Origin: Oscillatoria princeps RMCB-10
GTDB taxonomy: Bacteria; Cyanobacteriota; Cyanobacteriia; Cyanobacteriales; Oscillatoriaceae
NCBI GenBank assembly: GCA_019359235.1
Contig: JAHHHT010000017.1
Coordinates: 62,001 to 126,000, forward strand
Reading direction: 5' to 3'
Length of the DNA: 64,000 bases
Made by a program: the position numbers and the translations under genes. Numbering within the stretch: the first letter of the stretch is position 1; the number at the start of each line of letters is the position of its first letter. The notes under the pieces were generated by a model, which saw only the letters and a list, made by a program, of their open reading frames with translations, had not been told where the DNA came from and searched no databases. This document shows, one piece after another, positions 45,876 to 56,400 of this stretch.

Positions 45876-48800
45876 CTACAGTTGGAGAAGCCGTTTCAGC
45901 AAAATTTCCACCCAGTCCGGGCGATTTTTGAGCTGGTAGCCCAATTCATAGATGACTTTCTCCAGCAAATATCCATCCAAAAGCACTTGCATTTCTTTCT
46001 GAGTTTTTGGTAAGAAAGAGTCTTGGCTCGCCGTTTGCAGATAGCCATTCAAGAAAGCAGCGCTCACCCAGGAATACCAAAACTGCACCCATTGCTCCAT
46101 CAAGGGCAGACTGTCAGGGCGAACCATGCCGCTTTCCACTTCATTGCGCAGCGCTGTGTGAGCCGCGTAGTTGAATGAGTGCAGCATCCCCGTCACGTCT
46201 CGCAGGGGCGAGCGCTTGATGCGCCGCTCGCTAAAACTGCGAGCCGGCTCTCCCTCAAAGTCAATGATCGTGAAGTCCTTGCCGGTGTAAAGCACTTGCC
46301 CCAGATGGTAGTTCCCGTGATAGCGGGTGCGCAGGGCGGTGATTTTTAAATTGAGAACATCCTGGAACCGTGCCAGAAACTCTTTTTGCCGGTTGAGAAC
46401 AGCGTGCGCCAACTTTTGAGTGTCGGTTGACAAGTCCTCCAGGCGATCTTTCAACAGCAGGAATACTTGCCCCGTCAGGGTGCGCGAGTGCTGGTAGATG
46501 GAGCGCTGGTAAAATGACGAAAAGGGTTCTGGGGCGAAGTTGGGATTCTCTGAGTCGGCAGCCAGAGCAATGTGGAGTTCGCCGGTGCGCTGACCGAGAA
46601 GTTTAGCGTTAGACAGGTAGGAACCGATGGTTTGGGAAGCGATTTCCGGAATCTCAGCGGCTTGCCAATCTAGCAGGGAGCCAGGGGGGACGGGCAGTTC
46701 TGCGGTCGCCCCCTGCTGCGCTATAACGCTATCAAAGTATTGGCGCAGGCTGTCGAGAGTGTAGTCCCAGGTACTGCGGGCGTCTGGAATAAACTCTTGC
46801 AATATCCCCACCGTCACGGGTTGCGCTTTTGGGCGGCGGTACTGGATCACACCAGCAATGGCGGGAAAGTTTTTAAAGAGTTTTTTCTCGCCCAAAAAGC
46901 GCCCGATCTCCAATTCGGGGTTAACGCCCTCCTCAACTTTTCGGAAGAGTTTGAGGATCAGCCGGTCGCCATAAACCACAAACGTGTGGCTCTGCTCCCC
47001 TTTCAGGAGAGCGCCGTCAAGGTGAGAGGCGGAACTGTAAAGCTGTTGGAATAAATCAGTGGCTGTGGCTACCAGTTCCCCTGCCATTCCTTTGCAGGAG
47101 CGACTGTCAGCAATTGCATCCAGGGGGAAGGTCAAAAAGTTCTTGTCCGCGATCGCGTCGAATAACACCCCAATTTCTTTTTTCCGACTAACCTGCAGGC
47201 GAGCCACCACAGAGTCTGGCATTTCTGCCAAAAGGTGCGCCGCTTGTTCGCCTTCTGCCAGGGCTAGGAGCAGGAAGTAAGTTTCGGGATCTCCCTCGGT
47301 ATAGTCCACCCGCAACAAAATCATCTGCGCTTCGATGTCTTTGTAGGGCACTGGAATGGCTTCAGCAATCTGTGCCGATTGAATGGTCCGGACAATGCCC
47401 GCACACCAGCGACAGGTGTGCAGGTAATCTGTCAGAATAGATTCCAGTGCCTCTTTCGCCTCCAGCTGCGAAAAAACATTCTGCCACTTGCCGGTGACTG
47501 CTAGAACCGGCAGCTCGGCGTGAGGTCGGGGCTGCTGGATTGTGCTGGGTTGAAGTTTGAGAGCGAACCAGTAAAATGAGTAGGGGCTCATGCTGAGGAA
47601 GTAGGGCGACTCCCCCACCGGCGGGAAGGCAGTGCGCCCAAAAATTTCCACCGGCACCATGCCCTTAAACGCTGACAGGTCTAATTCCACCGTTTGGATA
47701 AAGCGGGACAAATTCGCCACCACCAGGATGTGCTCCCCTGCGCTGGTGCGCGTGAACGCGAGAACTTTGCGGTTTCCCGATTGCAGGAATTCAAAGCTGC
47801 CCCTCCCGAACGCCTGGTAGCGCTGGCGGGTGGCGATCAGGCGCTTCATCCAATACCACAGGGAATTGGGGTTAGCCCGCTGCGCCTCGACATTCACCGC
47901 TGCGTAGTGGTATTCCGAATCAACGATAACGGGTAAATACAGCCGCTGGGGATTGGCGCGGCTGAAACCGGCATTTCGGTCGTCGCTCCACTGCATCGGC
48001 GTGCGCACGCCATTGCGATCCCCGATATAAATATTATCTCCCATGCCAATTTCATCCCCGTAGTACAGCACCGGCGTTCCTGGCATAGACAGCAGCAACC
48101 CGTTCATCAATTCAATTTGCCTGCGGTCATTTCCCAGCAGGGGCGCTAGCCGGCGGCGAATCCCCAAATTAATTCTCGCTTGCGGGTCTTGCGCGTAAAC
48201 CCGATACATGTAATCCCGGTCTTCATCTGTTACCATTTCCAGGGTGAGTTCGTCGTGGTTGCGCAGGAACAGCCCCCACTGGCAGTTATCGGGAATCACC
48301 GGCGTCTGCTGGAGAATGTCAATAATCGGAAAGTTATCTTCCAGGCGCAGCGCCATGAACAAGCGAGGCATCAGAGGAAAGTGGAAGTTCATGTGGCACT
48401 CATTCCCCTCGCCGTAATATTGAGCGGCATCCTCAGGCCACTGATTGGCCTCGGCTAGCAGCATCCGGTTGGGGAATTTTGCGTCTGTGTGCGCTCGCAG
48501 CTGCTGGAGGAAGGCGTGGGTTTCCGCCAGGTTCTCGCAGTTCGTACCCTCTCGCTCGTACAGGTAAGGCACGGCATCCAGGCGCAGCCCGTCTACCCCC
48601 ATTTCCAACCAGAAATCCAGCACCTCCAATACCGCTTGGCGCACCGCTGGATTGTCGTAGTTCAAATCCGGCTGGTGCGAGTAGAAGCGGTGCCAGTAAT
48701 ACGCTTTGGCAACCGGGTCCCAAGCCCAGTTAGACGTCTCAAAATCTTTGAATATAATCCGAGCGTCCCGGTATTTTTCTGGGCTGTCGCTCCACACATA

Positions 48801-49205
48801 GAAATCTCGCTCCTTGCTGCCCGCCGCTGCCCTTCGCGCCCTCTGAAACCAGGGATGCTGATCCGAGGTGTGGTTGACAATTAATTCGATAATTACGCGG
48901 ATGCCCCGCTGGTGGGCAGCTGACAAAAACTCTTTAAAATCCTCCAGCGTGCCGTAGATCGGGTTGACGCTGGTGCAGTCAGAAATGTCGTAGCCATCAT
49001 CCCGCAGCGGCGAAGGAAAGAACGGCAGCAGCCAGAGTGCTGTGACTCCTAAGTCTTGTAGGTAATCCAGCTTTTCTGTCAGCCCCCGAAAGTCTCCAAT
49101 CCCGTCACCATTGCTGTCGGCAAAGGCTCTAACAGGCACTTCGTAAATGATGGCGTCCTTGAACCACAGGGGGTTGTCCTTCAATATCGAGTGCGGGTTT
49201 TGCAT
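45876..49205 (-). CDS. treS: Trehalose synthase/maltokinase fusion (TreS-Mak)
   Basis: 1109 aa. Residues about 1-560 are GH13 trehalose synthase, interconverting maltose and trehalose: WFKDAIIYEVPVRAFADSNG, D210 in LRLDAVPYL, E252 in LLAEANQW, D318 in RNHDEL and GTPVLYYGDEIGMGDN. Residues about 580-1109 are maltokinase-like: GDRLILKLFRKVEEGVNPELE (nucleotide-binding Lys), HGNYHLGQVLYTGKDFTIIDFEGEP (catalytic and Mg-binding loop) and RSPLRDVTGMLHSFNYA. The fusion is common; it would phosphorylate maltose to maltose-1-phosphate, feeding GlgE-type glucan synthesis in organisms that have it. No glgE is in the window. Converges on treY. Confidence 0.95.
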   Translation of the reverse strand: MQNPHSILKDNPLWFKDAIIYEVPVRAFADSNGDGIGDFRGLTEKLDYLQDLGVTALWLLPFFPSPLRDDGYDISDCTSVNPIYGTLEDFKEFLSAAHQRGIRVIIELIVNHTSDQHPWFQRARRAAAGSKERDFYVWSDSPEKYRDARIIFKDFETSNWAWDPVAKAYYWHRFYSHQPDLNYDNPAVRQAVLEVLDFWLEMGVDGLRLDAVPYLYEREGTNCENLAETHAFLQQLRAHTDAKFPNRMLLAEANQWPEDAAQYYGEGNECHMNFHFPLMPRLFMALRLEDNFPIIDILQQTPVIPDNCQWGLFLRNHDELTLEMVTDEDRDYMYRVYAQDPQARINLGIRRRLAPLLGNDRRQIELMNGLLLSMPGTPVLYYGDEIGMGDNIYIGDRNGVRTPMQWSDDRNAGFSRANPQRLYLPVIVDSEYHYAAVNVEAQRANPNSLWYWMKRLIATRQRYQAFGRGSFEFLQSGNRKVLAFTRTSAGEHILVVANLSRFIQTVELDLSAFKGMVPVEIFGRTAFPPVGESPYFLSMSPYSFYWFALKLQPSTIQQPRPHAELPVLAVTGKWQNVFSQLEAKEALESILTDYLHTCRWCAGIVRTIQSAQIAEAIPVPYKDIEAQMILLRVDYTEGDPETYFLLLALAEGEQAAHLLAEMPDSVVARLQVSRKKEIGVLFDAIADKNFLTFPLDAIADSRSCKGMAGELVATATDLFQQLYSSASHLDGALLKGEQSHTFVVYGDRLILKLFRKVEEGVNPELEIGRFLGEKKLFKNFPAIAGVIQYRRPKAQPVTVGILQEFIPDARSTWDYTLDSLRQYFDSVIAQQGATAELPVPPGSLLDWQAAEIPEIASQTIGSYLSNAKLLGQRTGELHIALAADSENPNFAPEPFSSFYQRSIYQHSRTLTGQVFLLLKDRLEDLSTDTQKLAHAVLNRQKEFLARFQDVLNLKITALRTRYHGNYHLGQVLYTGKDFTIIDFEGEPARSFSERRIKRSPLRDVTGMLHSFNYAAHTALRNEVESGMVRPDSLPLMEQWVQFWYSWVSAAFLNGYLQTASQDSFLPKTQKEMQVLLDGYLLEKVIYELGYQLKNRPDWVEILLKRLLQL

Positions 49206-49809
49206 GGAATAAATTTTATATTTTCAAGTTGAGTTACTGTGAAAATTATACAGCCAATCTCCCCATCCCCGCAACCGTCAATAGGAGTAATCATTTCGAC
49301 AGATATTCGGTTTCAGCCGGCTCGCTGGCCATCCCAAACATCGCCGGTGGTGTGCTCTTTCTGAGGAACCTCACCCTCAACCCCCTCCCTGCGGCACGCG
49401 CGGGGAGCCTCCGCAGGGGGTGCGGGGAGGGGGCTAGCCCAGGTTTGGCACTGCCAGAAACCGTGTTTCTTTGGATGTGTTGACCGAATTTTTGGTCTTG
49501 TAGCCCAAAGAAACCCGGTTTCTTACCCCTATTCCCAATACCCAATCCAAAATCCGGACATCCAAAATCCAAAATCAAAATCCTTGACATTTAAGGTATG
49601 TTGTGATATAGATAAGCAAATCACCAGCTAGCGCAACAATAACGCCTGCCGGTGCGGAAGACCGGTTGCTGGCCAGTCAAGCGAAGTCTGCGGGCCCTGC
49701 TGTAGCGCTGCCTGCGGGAGTCGAAAAAGCCAGTTTCCGGGCAGCAAACCGCTGTCTGTTTGGGGTATTTAATCAGCCAACTATTTTGGCTCTATTCAAG
49801 GAATTGCCA
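49206..49809 (+). other. 604-bp gap with repeats and caspase-gene promoter
   Basis: Contains an imperfect inverted repeat of CCCCCTCC/GGAGGGGG at 49381-49432, a diverged pair of AAACC-G-GTTTCTT half-sites (about 49466 and 49507-49524), AATCCAAAATC repeats (49540-49580), then a sigma-70-like promoter and a roughly 190-nt leader. No gene. Confidence 0.65.
49584..49612 (+). promoter_or_regulatory. Sigma-70-type promoter upstream of caspase-fold gene
   Basis: TTGACA at 49584-49589, 17-bp spacer, TATAGA at 49607-49612. Transcription would start near 49619, about 190 nt before the chosen ATG. Confidence 0.55.
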
Positions 49810-51852
49810 ATGAAAAATTACGCCGGAATCGTAATCGGAATCAATCAATACCAGCTCTTCCACTCTTTAAGTTACGCGAAACAAGACGCACAGGCGCTGG
49901 AAAACTTTCTCATTGAGTCAGCCGGCTTTGCCGCTGACCGGTGTCTGCTGCTGACAGACACCTCGCCGCCGGTGGACAGCCACTCAACTTACCCAAACCG
50001 GCAAAATCTTCTCAGGATGATAGACGATCAGTGCCGGCACCAGCTGCGTGCGGGGGATGTTCTGTGGCTGTTTTTCTGCGGAGTGGCAGTCAGCGGGGAC
50101 GGTGAGGACTACCTGATGCCGGCAGACGGAAATCCTGCCGATCTCGCCAGCACCGGCATTTCTGCGAGATGGCTTTTTAGCGCCCTCAAGTCCTGCCGGG
50201 CTGAACAAGTGCTGGTGTTGATGGATATGCACGCCGCCACCGGCTCAGAGCAGCAGATAGGGGCTCGGATCGCTCAATTAGCCCGCGAGATGGAAATTCC
50301 GGTGCTGCTCTCCTGCCAGAACAGCGAATTTTCTTCAGCAACGGATGCTTTACAACACGGATTTTTTACAGCGGCGCTCCTGGAAGGGCTGCGCTCTGGC
50401 AACTGCAAAACCTTCGACAGTCTGGCGCAGTTCTTGAGCGCTCGCCTGCCTCAATTGTGGGAAGAACACCAAAGCCCCGGGCAAGATTTATTAATCGCGG
50501 TCAACCCGCCAGAAAAACTCAGCCAGACTATTTTACCCGAAATCGACTCCCCAACCCCACAGCAGTGGTTGCTCCCCGCTGTGCAACTCAGGCAACAGGA
50601 GTGGGAATTGAGTGCTGAACAACTGCACGCTCTCAGGGAGCCGGTGGCGACTGCTGCGGTAGCGAATTCCCAGACAAGCGAACCCCCCTTGGAATCTAAG
50701 CCACCCGTCCTTTCCAGCAACGGCAAGACTCCCCCAGATGCCAGCACCCCCCAGCCCCAGCCACAAAAGTCGGTGGCGGCTTCTCCCACCGGCTCGCCGA
50801 GCTCGCCACCTGTGACACTAACCCCCCCTCCCACACCAACCCGGGGCGTGCCGGTAGCGCCGCTGGCGCTGGGTTTGCTGGGGACTACAGTCGTGGGACT
50901 GTTTGTGCTGTTTGGCTTTCTGATCGCCGATTTGGTCAAATTTGGGCAGCCGAAGTTAGCTCAGCAACAGGCACCGGCACCGGTTGAGCAAGTGCCGGCG
51001 GCTGTCAAACCCGCCGCACCCAAACCGCCGGCACCGGTGGCGGTTATTCCCGCCGCACCCAAACCGCCGGCACCGGTAGCGGCTATTCCCGCCCCACCCG
51101 CCGCACCCAAACCGCCGGCACCTGTGGCTGTCAAACCCGCCGCACCCAAACCGCCGGCACCTGTGGCTGTCAAACCCGCCGCACCCAAACCACCGGCACC
51201 TGTGGCTGTCAAACCCGCCGCACCCAAACCGCCCAGCAATCCGAAGGAGACGAGCCAGCAGAAGCTCAACAAAGCGCTTGTGTCGCTGCAACCGACTTCG
51301 GCGTCCCAGTTCAGTGACGCGATAGCCCAAGCTCGGAAAATTCCCAAGAATGACCCCCTCTATGAAGAGGCGCAGAAAAATATTGACCGTTGGGGGAGGG
51401 TGATTCTGGATATTGCCATCGCTCGCTCCAAACAGGAAAATTATAAGAACGCAATCGCCGCCGCGCGGCTAGTGCCCTCGGAAGCCACCGAGGTTTATAA
51501 CCGAACGCAGCAGCTGATTGCCGTTTGGGAAGAACTCGACAAGCTCGACCGCACCAATAAACGCTTGCTGCAGGAGGCGCAAAAACTCGTCCGGCGGGGA
51601 CAGGCGTCTTCTTACAGTAAGGCGATAGCCAAAGCCCAGGATATCAGCTCCGGACAGCCCCATTACGAGCAAGCCCGAGCCCTGATTAATCAGTGGGGCG
51701 ACAGTATTTGGCAAATCGCTCAGTTACGCGCCCGCGCCGGGATGGTGCCGGCTGCCATTGCGGCGGCGAAGTTAGTCCCAGCGGACACGCCCGCCTACCC
51801 TGCCGCCCAGAAAGCCCTCAAACAGTGGCAGCCCCCGCAGCGTGCCCGGTAA
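49810..51852 (+). CDS. Caspase-fold (orthocaspase-like) membrane protein lacking the catalytic dyad
   Basis: 680 aa from the ATG at 49810 (AAGGA 7 bp before), where MKNYAGIVIGINQY starts the peptidase C14 fold; an in-frame start at 49666 would add 48 unrelated residues. Residues 1-235 follow the caspase p20 layout, but the His motif (usually F-S-G-H-G) reads FFCGVA, with Val92 for His, and the Cys motif (L-D-A-C) reads MDMHAA, with His141 at the Cys position. Proteolysis is therefore not expected. Then: Pro-rich linker 290-345, one membrane helix about 349-375, a KPAAPKPPAPVAV repeat region 395-475, and three helical repeats of the type SKAIAKAQDI...QWGDSIWQIAQLRA to the end. Probably a scaffold or receptor with its caspase part in the cytoplasm; inferred. 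Confidence 0.88.
   Translation: MKNYAGIVIGINQYQLFHSLSYAKQDAQALENFLIESAGFAADRCLLLTDTSPPVDSHSTYPNRQNLLRMIDDQCRHQLRAGDVLWLFFCGVAVSGDGEDYLMPADGNPADLASTGISARWLFSALKSCRAEQVLVLMDMHAATGSEQQIGARIAQLAREMEIPVLLSCQNSEFSSATDALQHGFFTAALLEGLRSGNCKTFDSLAQFLSARLPQLWEEHQSPGQDLLIAVNPPEKLSQTILPEIDSPTPQQWLLPAVQLRQQEWELSAEQLHALREPVATAAVANSQTSEPPLESKPPVLSSNGKTPPDASTPQPQPQKSVAASPTGSPSSPPVTLTPPPTPTRGVPVAPLALGLLGTTVVGLFVLFGFLIADLVKFGQPKLAQQQAPAPVEQVPAAVKPAAPKPPAPVAVIPAAPKPPAPVAAIPAPPAAPKPPAPVAVKPAAPKPPAPVAVKPAAPKPPAPVAVKPAAPKPPSNPKETSQQKLNKALVSLQPTSASQFSDAIAQARKIPKNDPLYEEAQKNIDRWGRVILDIAIARSKQENYKNAIAAARLVPSEATEVYNRTQQLIAVWEELDKLDRTNKRLLQEAQKLVRRGQASSYSKAIAKAQDISSGQPHYEQARALINQWGDSIWQIAQLRARAGMVPAAIAAAKLVPADTPAYPAAQKALKQWQPPQRAR
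51001..51236 (+). repeat. 39-bp tandem repeats encoding KPAAPKPPAPVAV
   Basis: Five to six copies inside the caspase-fold gene, one copy lengthened by nine bases. All repeat lengths are multiples of three, so copy-number change would keep the frame and alter the spacer length after the membrane helix. Confidence 0.9.
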
Positions 51853-52267
51853 ACCCCATCTTCTTCTTGTTCCCCTCTCCCCTTGTGGGAGAGGGGGGCT
51901 GGGCGGAGCGGCACCCACAAAAGCCTTTGAACGGTTTCCGATTAAATGATTTTCAAAAATATCCGAGTTTAGACCTGTTTTGTATATATGCTTTCTTCCG
52001 GATATTCTCAAATCACTCCGGACTTGTCCCCCCAGAGGCCCATCTCCGTGTCGCGAAGCTGCCAGAATAAGCTATGGCGCATTGAATTTACACTATCCAT
52101 CTCTGCCGGCTCGTTCGGGGGGCGGGCACGGGGGCCCGCCCCTACAGGGGTAGGGTGCGTTCCCTCGTGCGGGAACGCACCCTACGAGTTACTGGGGAAC
52201 GGGTTTTCCGCAACTGGTATGAGACTGTTGCGCGCGCGTGAAGGGTTCTCCCCTTGTGGGAGAGGGG
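51853..52267 (+). other. 415-bp gap with hairpins
   Basis: A G/C stem CCCCTCTCCC-N5-GGGAGAGGGG (51872-51896) starts 19 bp after the caspase-gene stop and may terminate it. A GC-rich hairpin lies at about 52118-52144 (GGGGCGGGC...GCCCGCCCC), and the GTAGGGTGCG hairpin at 52150-52185. No gene seen. Confidence 0.65.
52150..52185 (+). repeat. Hairpin GTAGGGTGCGTTCCC-N6-GGGAACGCACCCTAC
   Basis: Perfect 15-bp arms, loop TCGTGC. Best-preserved hairpin of this family in the window. Confidence 0.9.
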
Positions 52268-53077
52268 TTAGGGCTGAGGGCAGAAGACGACCGGCCTGCA
52301 ATGGGCCAAAACGCTGTGCAGGTTAACCACGTCCCCGATGGCGGCGATTGCCGGCGCTTCAAAGCCAGTTTCCTCAACTTGCTGTACAATGGTTGCCAGC
52401 GTGCCGATCAGTTCTTCTTGCTCCGGGCGTGTCCCCCAACGAATTAAGGCCACCGGCGTTTCCGGGCTGCGACCGGCTGCAGTCAGCTCCGCAATGATAT
52501 GGGGCAGGTTGTGAATGCCCATATAGATGACAATGGTTTCGGAACCGTGAGCGATGGCTTGCCAGTTGACTTCGGGCCTGTACTTGCCAGATGCTTCGTG
52601 GCCGGTTACAAATGTTACAGAGGAGCTGTACGATCTGTGAGTGAGGGGAATTCCTGCGTAAGCCGGTGCGGCAATCCCTGATGTCACCCCGGGCACGACT
52701 TCCACCGGCACGCCGGCTGCGACCAAATCTTCCATTTCTTCGCCGCCGCGACCGAACACAAATGGATCTCCCCCTTTCAGCCGCACGACGACCGCATGGG
52801 TGTGCGCTTTTTCTATCAGCAGCTGAGTTGTCTCTTCCTGCACGAGCGAGTGACGCCCCCGGCGCTTGCCGGCATCAATTTTTTCCGCATGCGGGTTAAT
52901 TAGGGCCAGAATTTGCGGGCTGATCAGGGCGTCGTAAATCACCGCGTCAGCGCACTCCAGCAGCGTTTTGCCTTTGACAGTCAGCAAACCGGGATCTCCC
53001 GGACCGGCACCCACTAGATACACTTTACCCAGACACTTCTTTTCGTTCGCCTTGTTGGGGGAAGTTTCAGCAGTCAT
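52268..53077 (-). CDS. cobA: Uroporphyrinogen-III C-methyltransferase CobA
   Basis: 269 aa from the ATG at 53077; an alternative ATG at 53134 would add 19 residues not typical of the family. It transfers two methyl groups from SAM to uroporphyrinogen III, giving precorrin-2 for siroheme and cobalamin. Motifs: [67 protein letters not shown] and [11 protein letters not shown]. It is the stand-alone methylase with no CysG dehydrogenase/ferrochelatase domain. The siroheme product is needed by NirA, encoded 21 kb away. Confidence 0.95.
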   Translation of the reverse strand: MTAETSPNKANEKKCLGKVYLVGAGPGDPGLLTVKGKTLLECADAVIYDALISPQILALINPHAEKIDAGKRRGRHSLVQEETTQLLIEKAHTHAVVVRLKGGDPFVFGRGGEEMEDLVAAGVPVEVVPGVTSGIAAPAYAGIPLTHRSYSSSVTFVTGHEASGKYRPEVNWQAIAHGSETIVIYMGIHNLPHIIAELTAAGRSPETPVALIRWGTRPEQEELIGTLATIVQQVEETGFEAPAIAAIGDVVNLHSVLAHCRPVVFCPQP

Positions 53078-53437
53078 AGGGTTCAAGTTAAAAGACTCAG
53101 TTCGATCGGTCAGCGGCATGAATTTGGGCTTCACCTACTCTTCCTACTTTAAAATCTCAACCGGGGGAGATCGTATATTTTGCTACTAATAACATGTTAT
53201 AATGAGTTTTTTAATGATTTAAATGCACTTTTTGCATCCCTCACCGGGCCTGCGGGAGAAACAGATGACTGGCGCTGGTGCGGTGCGGTTTTTTGGGCCG
53301 GAACCGGAAAGCGCCGGTTTACCCCGCCTTTCTGCGGCGGCTCGCGGGTGAGGGTTGAAACCCCTTAGCGCTGACACGTCATGGTATGCTACTGGAAAAA
53401 GTTTTTTAAACAATAAACCCTCTGGGAGCCAAGCCTT
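53078..53437 (+). other. 360-bp divergent gap before the giant exoprotein gene
   Basis: TATAAT at 53198-53203 is a possible -10 for the plus strand, but no matching -35 is seen. GGGAG at 53424-53428 is the ribosome site of the next gene. No other feature is recognised. Confidence 0.4.
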
Positions 53438-56400
53438 ATGAAACCCGTTGCAGGCAAACGGATGAGCGCGTTACTGGTTGCTGTTCCCGTTCTCGCCGCA
53501 GTTTGGGCACCGGCACTCGCCCAAGCCCAAACCATCACACCGGCACCCGACGGCACCGGCACGGCGGTCACGCCGCAGGGGAATACCATTAACATACAAG
53601 GCGGCTCCCTGTCAAGAGATGGCGCGAATCTTTTCCACAGTTTCCAGAAATTTGGCCTGAGTGAGGGACAGATTGCCAACTTTCTCAGCAATCCCGATAT
53701 CCGCAATATCCTGGGGCGGGTTGTCGGGGGCGACGCTTCGTATATCAATGGCTTAATCCGAGTCAGCGGGGGGAACTCCAATCTCTTCTTAATGAACCCA
53801 GCCGGCATCCTATTTGGCCCAAATGCTTCTTTAAACGTGCCGGCAGACTTCACCGCCACGGCAGCCACCGGCATCGGGTTGGGTTCGGGCTGGTTTAATG
53901 CCGCTGGCAGCAACGATCACAGTCTCCTTGTCGGGACGCCGAGCGCTTTTTCCTTCGCATTACCACAACCGGGCGCGATTGTCAATGAGGGCAATTTAAC
54001 CTTAACATCTGGTAACAATCTTACTCTATTAGGCGGGACAGTAATCAACACCGGCACCCTGACAAGTCCTGGCGGAAATATTACCATTGCGGCAGTCCCG
54101 GGGGACAGTGCGGTGCGGATTTCTCAAGAGGGGCATTTGTTGAGTTTGGACATTGAGCCGGTGGCTTTGGAGGGGACAGGCGTAGGGGGATCGGAGGGAA
54201 CGCAATTCCTACAAATGACCTTACCGCAATTGCTCACCGGCAGACCTGATTTTGGCCACGCCTCCGCGCTGAGTGTTAATCAAAAAGGCGAGGTGTCTCT
54301 GACGGGTTCTGGGGTGAGGATACCGGCGGAATCGGGAACGGCTGTAGTTGCGGGCAATATAGATGTGTCTGCGCCCAGTGGTTTTGGCGGTGGGGTCAGT
54401 GTTTTGGGTTCCCGCGTTGCACTTGCCGGTGCTAGTATTAACGCTTCGGGCGCATTAGGGGGCGGAACTGCACTCATTGGCGGCGACGATCGAGGACGTA
54501 GCACAGGCATCTTGCCTGTGCCATCTGTGCACCCCTTAAATGCCTCACACACCTTTGTCAGTTCGGATTCGGTGATTAATGCGGACGCCCTATTGAATGG
54601 AGATGGGGGGAAAGTTGTAATCTGGTCAGATAAGACGACTCATTTTTTGGGTCACATTAGCGCCCGTGGGGGGAGCAATTCTGGGAATGGCGGAGTTGTG
54701 GGAGTGTCGGGAAAAGACAACCTGATTTTCCGAGGGACAGTTGATGTGAGCGCCGCATTTGGCACTGCGGGCACCTTGCTCCTGGGCTCAGAAAATATTA
54801 CCATTGCGGATAAGGATGGGGGCGAGTCTGACAGCGAAGTGACGGACAGTCAAGTCCTGTTTGAGGAAGGCACCGGCACCTTTACCATTTCCGAGGCGAA
54901 GCTGGAAAGCCTGGAGGGGAATGCGGATGTCAAGTTAGAGGCGACTGACAATATCACTGTGGCGGACTTGTCTGACAAGGAATTAACTTTTAAACCGGGC
55001 ACCGGCACGATTAGCTTGACAGCGGATGCGGATAAGGATGGCACCGGCACATTTTCCATGAATGCGGGGGACACGATCCGCGCTGAGGGGAGAAGTGTTA
55101 CAGTAGAGGCGGCGGCGATAACTGCCGGCAATATTGACACGAGTTCTGAATTGGGCGACGGCGGGGCGATTGCGCTGAATGCCACATCAGATATTGTCAC
55201 CGGCTCATTGCTGTCGTATTCCTTGGGCACCGGCAGTGGGGGGGAGATCAGCATAAACAGCAGTGCCGGTGGGATTGACACTGCTGGTGGCGAGCTATTC
55301 TCTTATTCAATGGGGAATGGGGGTTCAGTCACCCTGAAGGCTTCTGGGGATATTAAGACAGGTAACATCGGGTCGTCTTCTAATGGCACCGGCAATGGGG
55401 GGAATATCGCTCTCACAAGCCGTGCCGGTGGGATTGATACTGTAGATCGCGAGCTAAACTCTTCTTCAGGGGAGGGGAATGGAGGTTCAGTCACCCTGAC
55501 GGCTTTTGGGGATATTCAGACAGGTTTCCTCTCGTCGGATTCCTGGGGCACCGGCAGTGGGGGGAATATCGCACTCAATAGCAGTGCCGGTGGGATTGAT
55601 ACTGCCGGGGGCGTGCTAAGCTCTTCTTCAATAGAGGGAAATGGAGGTTCTGTCACCCTGACGGCTTCTGGGGATATTAAGACAGCTTTCATCTTCTCGA
55701 ATTCTTATGGCACCGGCACTGGGGGAAATATCGCCCTCAACAGCAGTGCCGGTGGGATTGATACAGCCGGGGGGATGCTGGACTCTTCTTCAATTCAGGG
55801 GAATGGGGGCTCGCTCACCCTCTCTGCCAGTGGTATAATCCTCACCGGCGACATCAATTCGTCTGGCTTTTTGCGGGGGGGAGACATCAGCATCACCAGC
55901 CAGTTGAGTGATATCATCAACAAGGGATTCCTTGGCTTCTCTTCTGAGAGTGGCACTCCCGGCACTCTCACCATAAACGCTTATGCCGGCAGCATCTCTA
56001 CAGGAAACCTCAGCGGTGCGCGAAATGTCACGATTGCCGGTGGGGGCAAAGACGATGCTTTCAGCACCAACCCTAAGGCTAGCGTCACTGCCGGTGCGGA
56101 GAAGATTAACACTCGCAGTGGCAATGTCACCCTCGTAGCTCACAGCGACATTACCGTAAATGAACCCATCCAAACGGACTCAATCACCAGTTTAGAACTG
56201 ATTGCCGGTCGCAGCATCAACATCAACGCCGGCATCGACACCTCAGGCGGGAACGGGAATATTACCCTGCGAGGGAACGATAGCAGCGCCAATCTCAATT
56301 ATCGCGACAAAGGCCCGGGTTCGGTAACAATGGCACCGGGGACTGCTTTGAATGCCGGCAGCGGGAATATTGTGATAGAATTGGGCCGGCTGGCAGAAGT

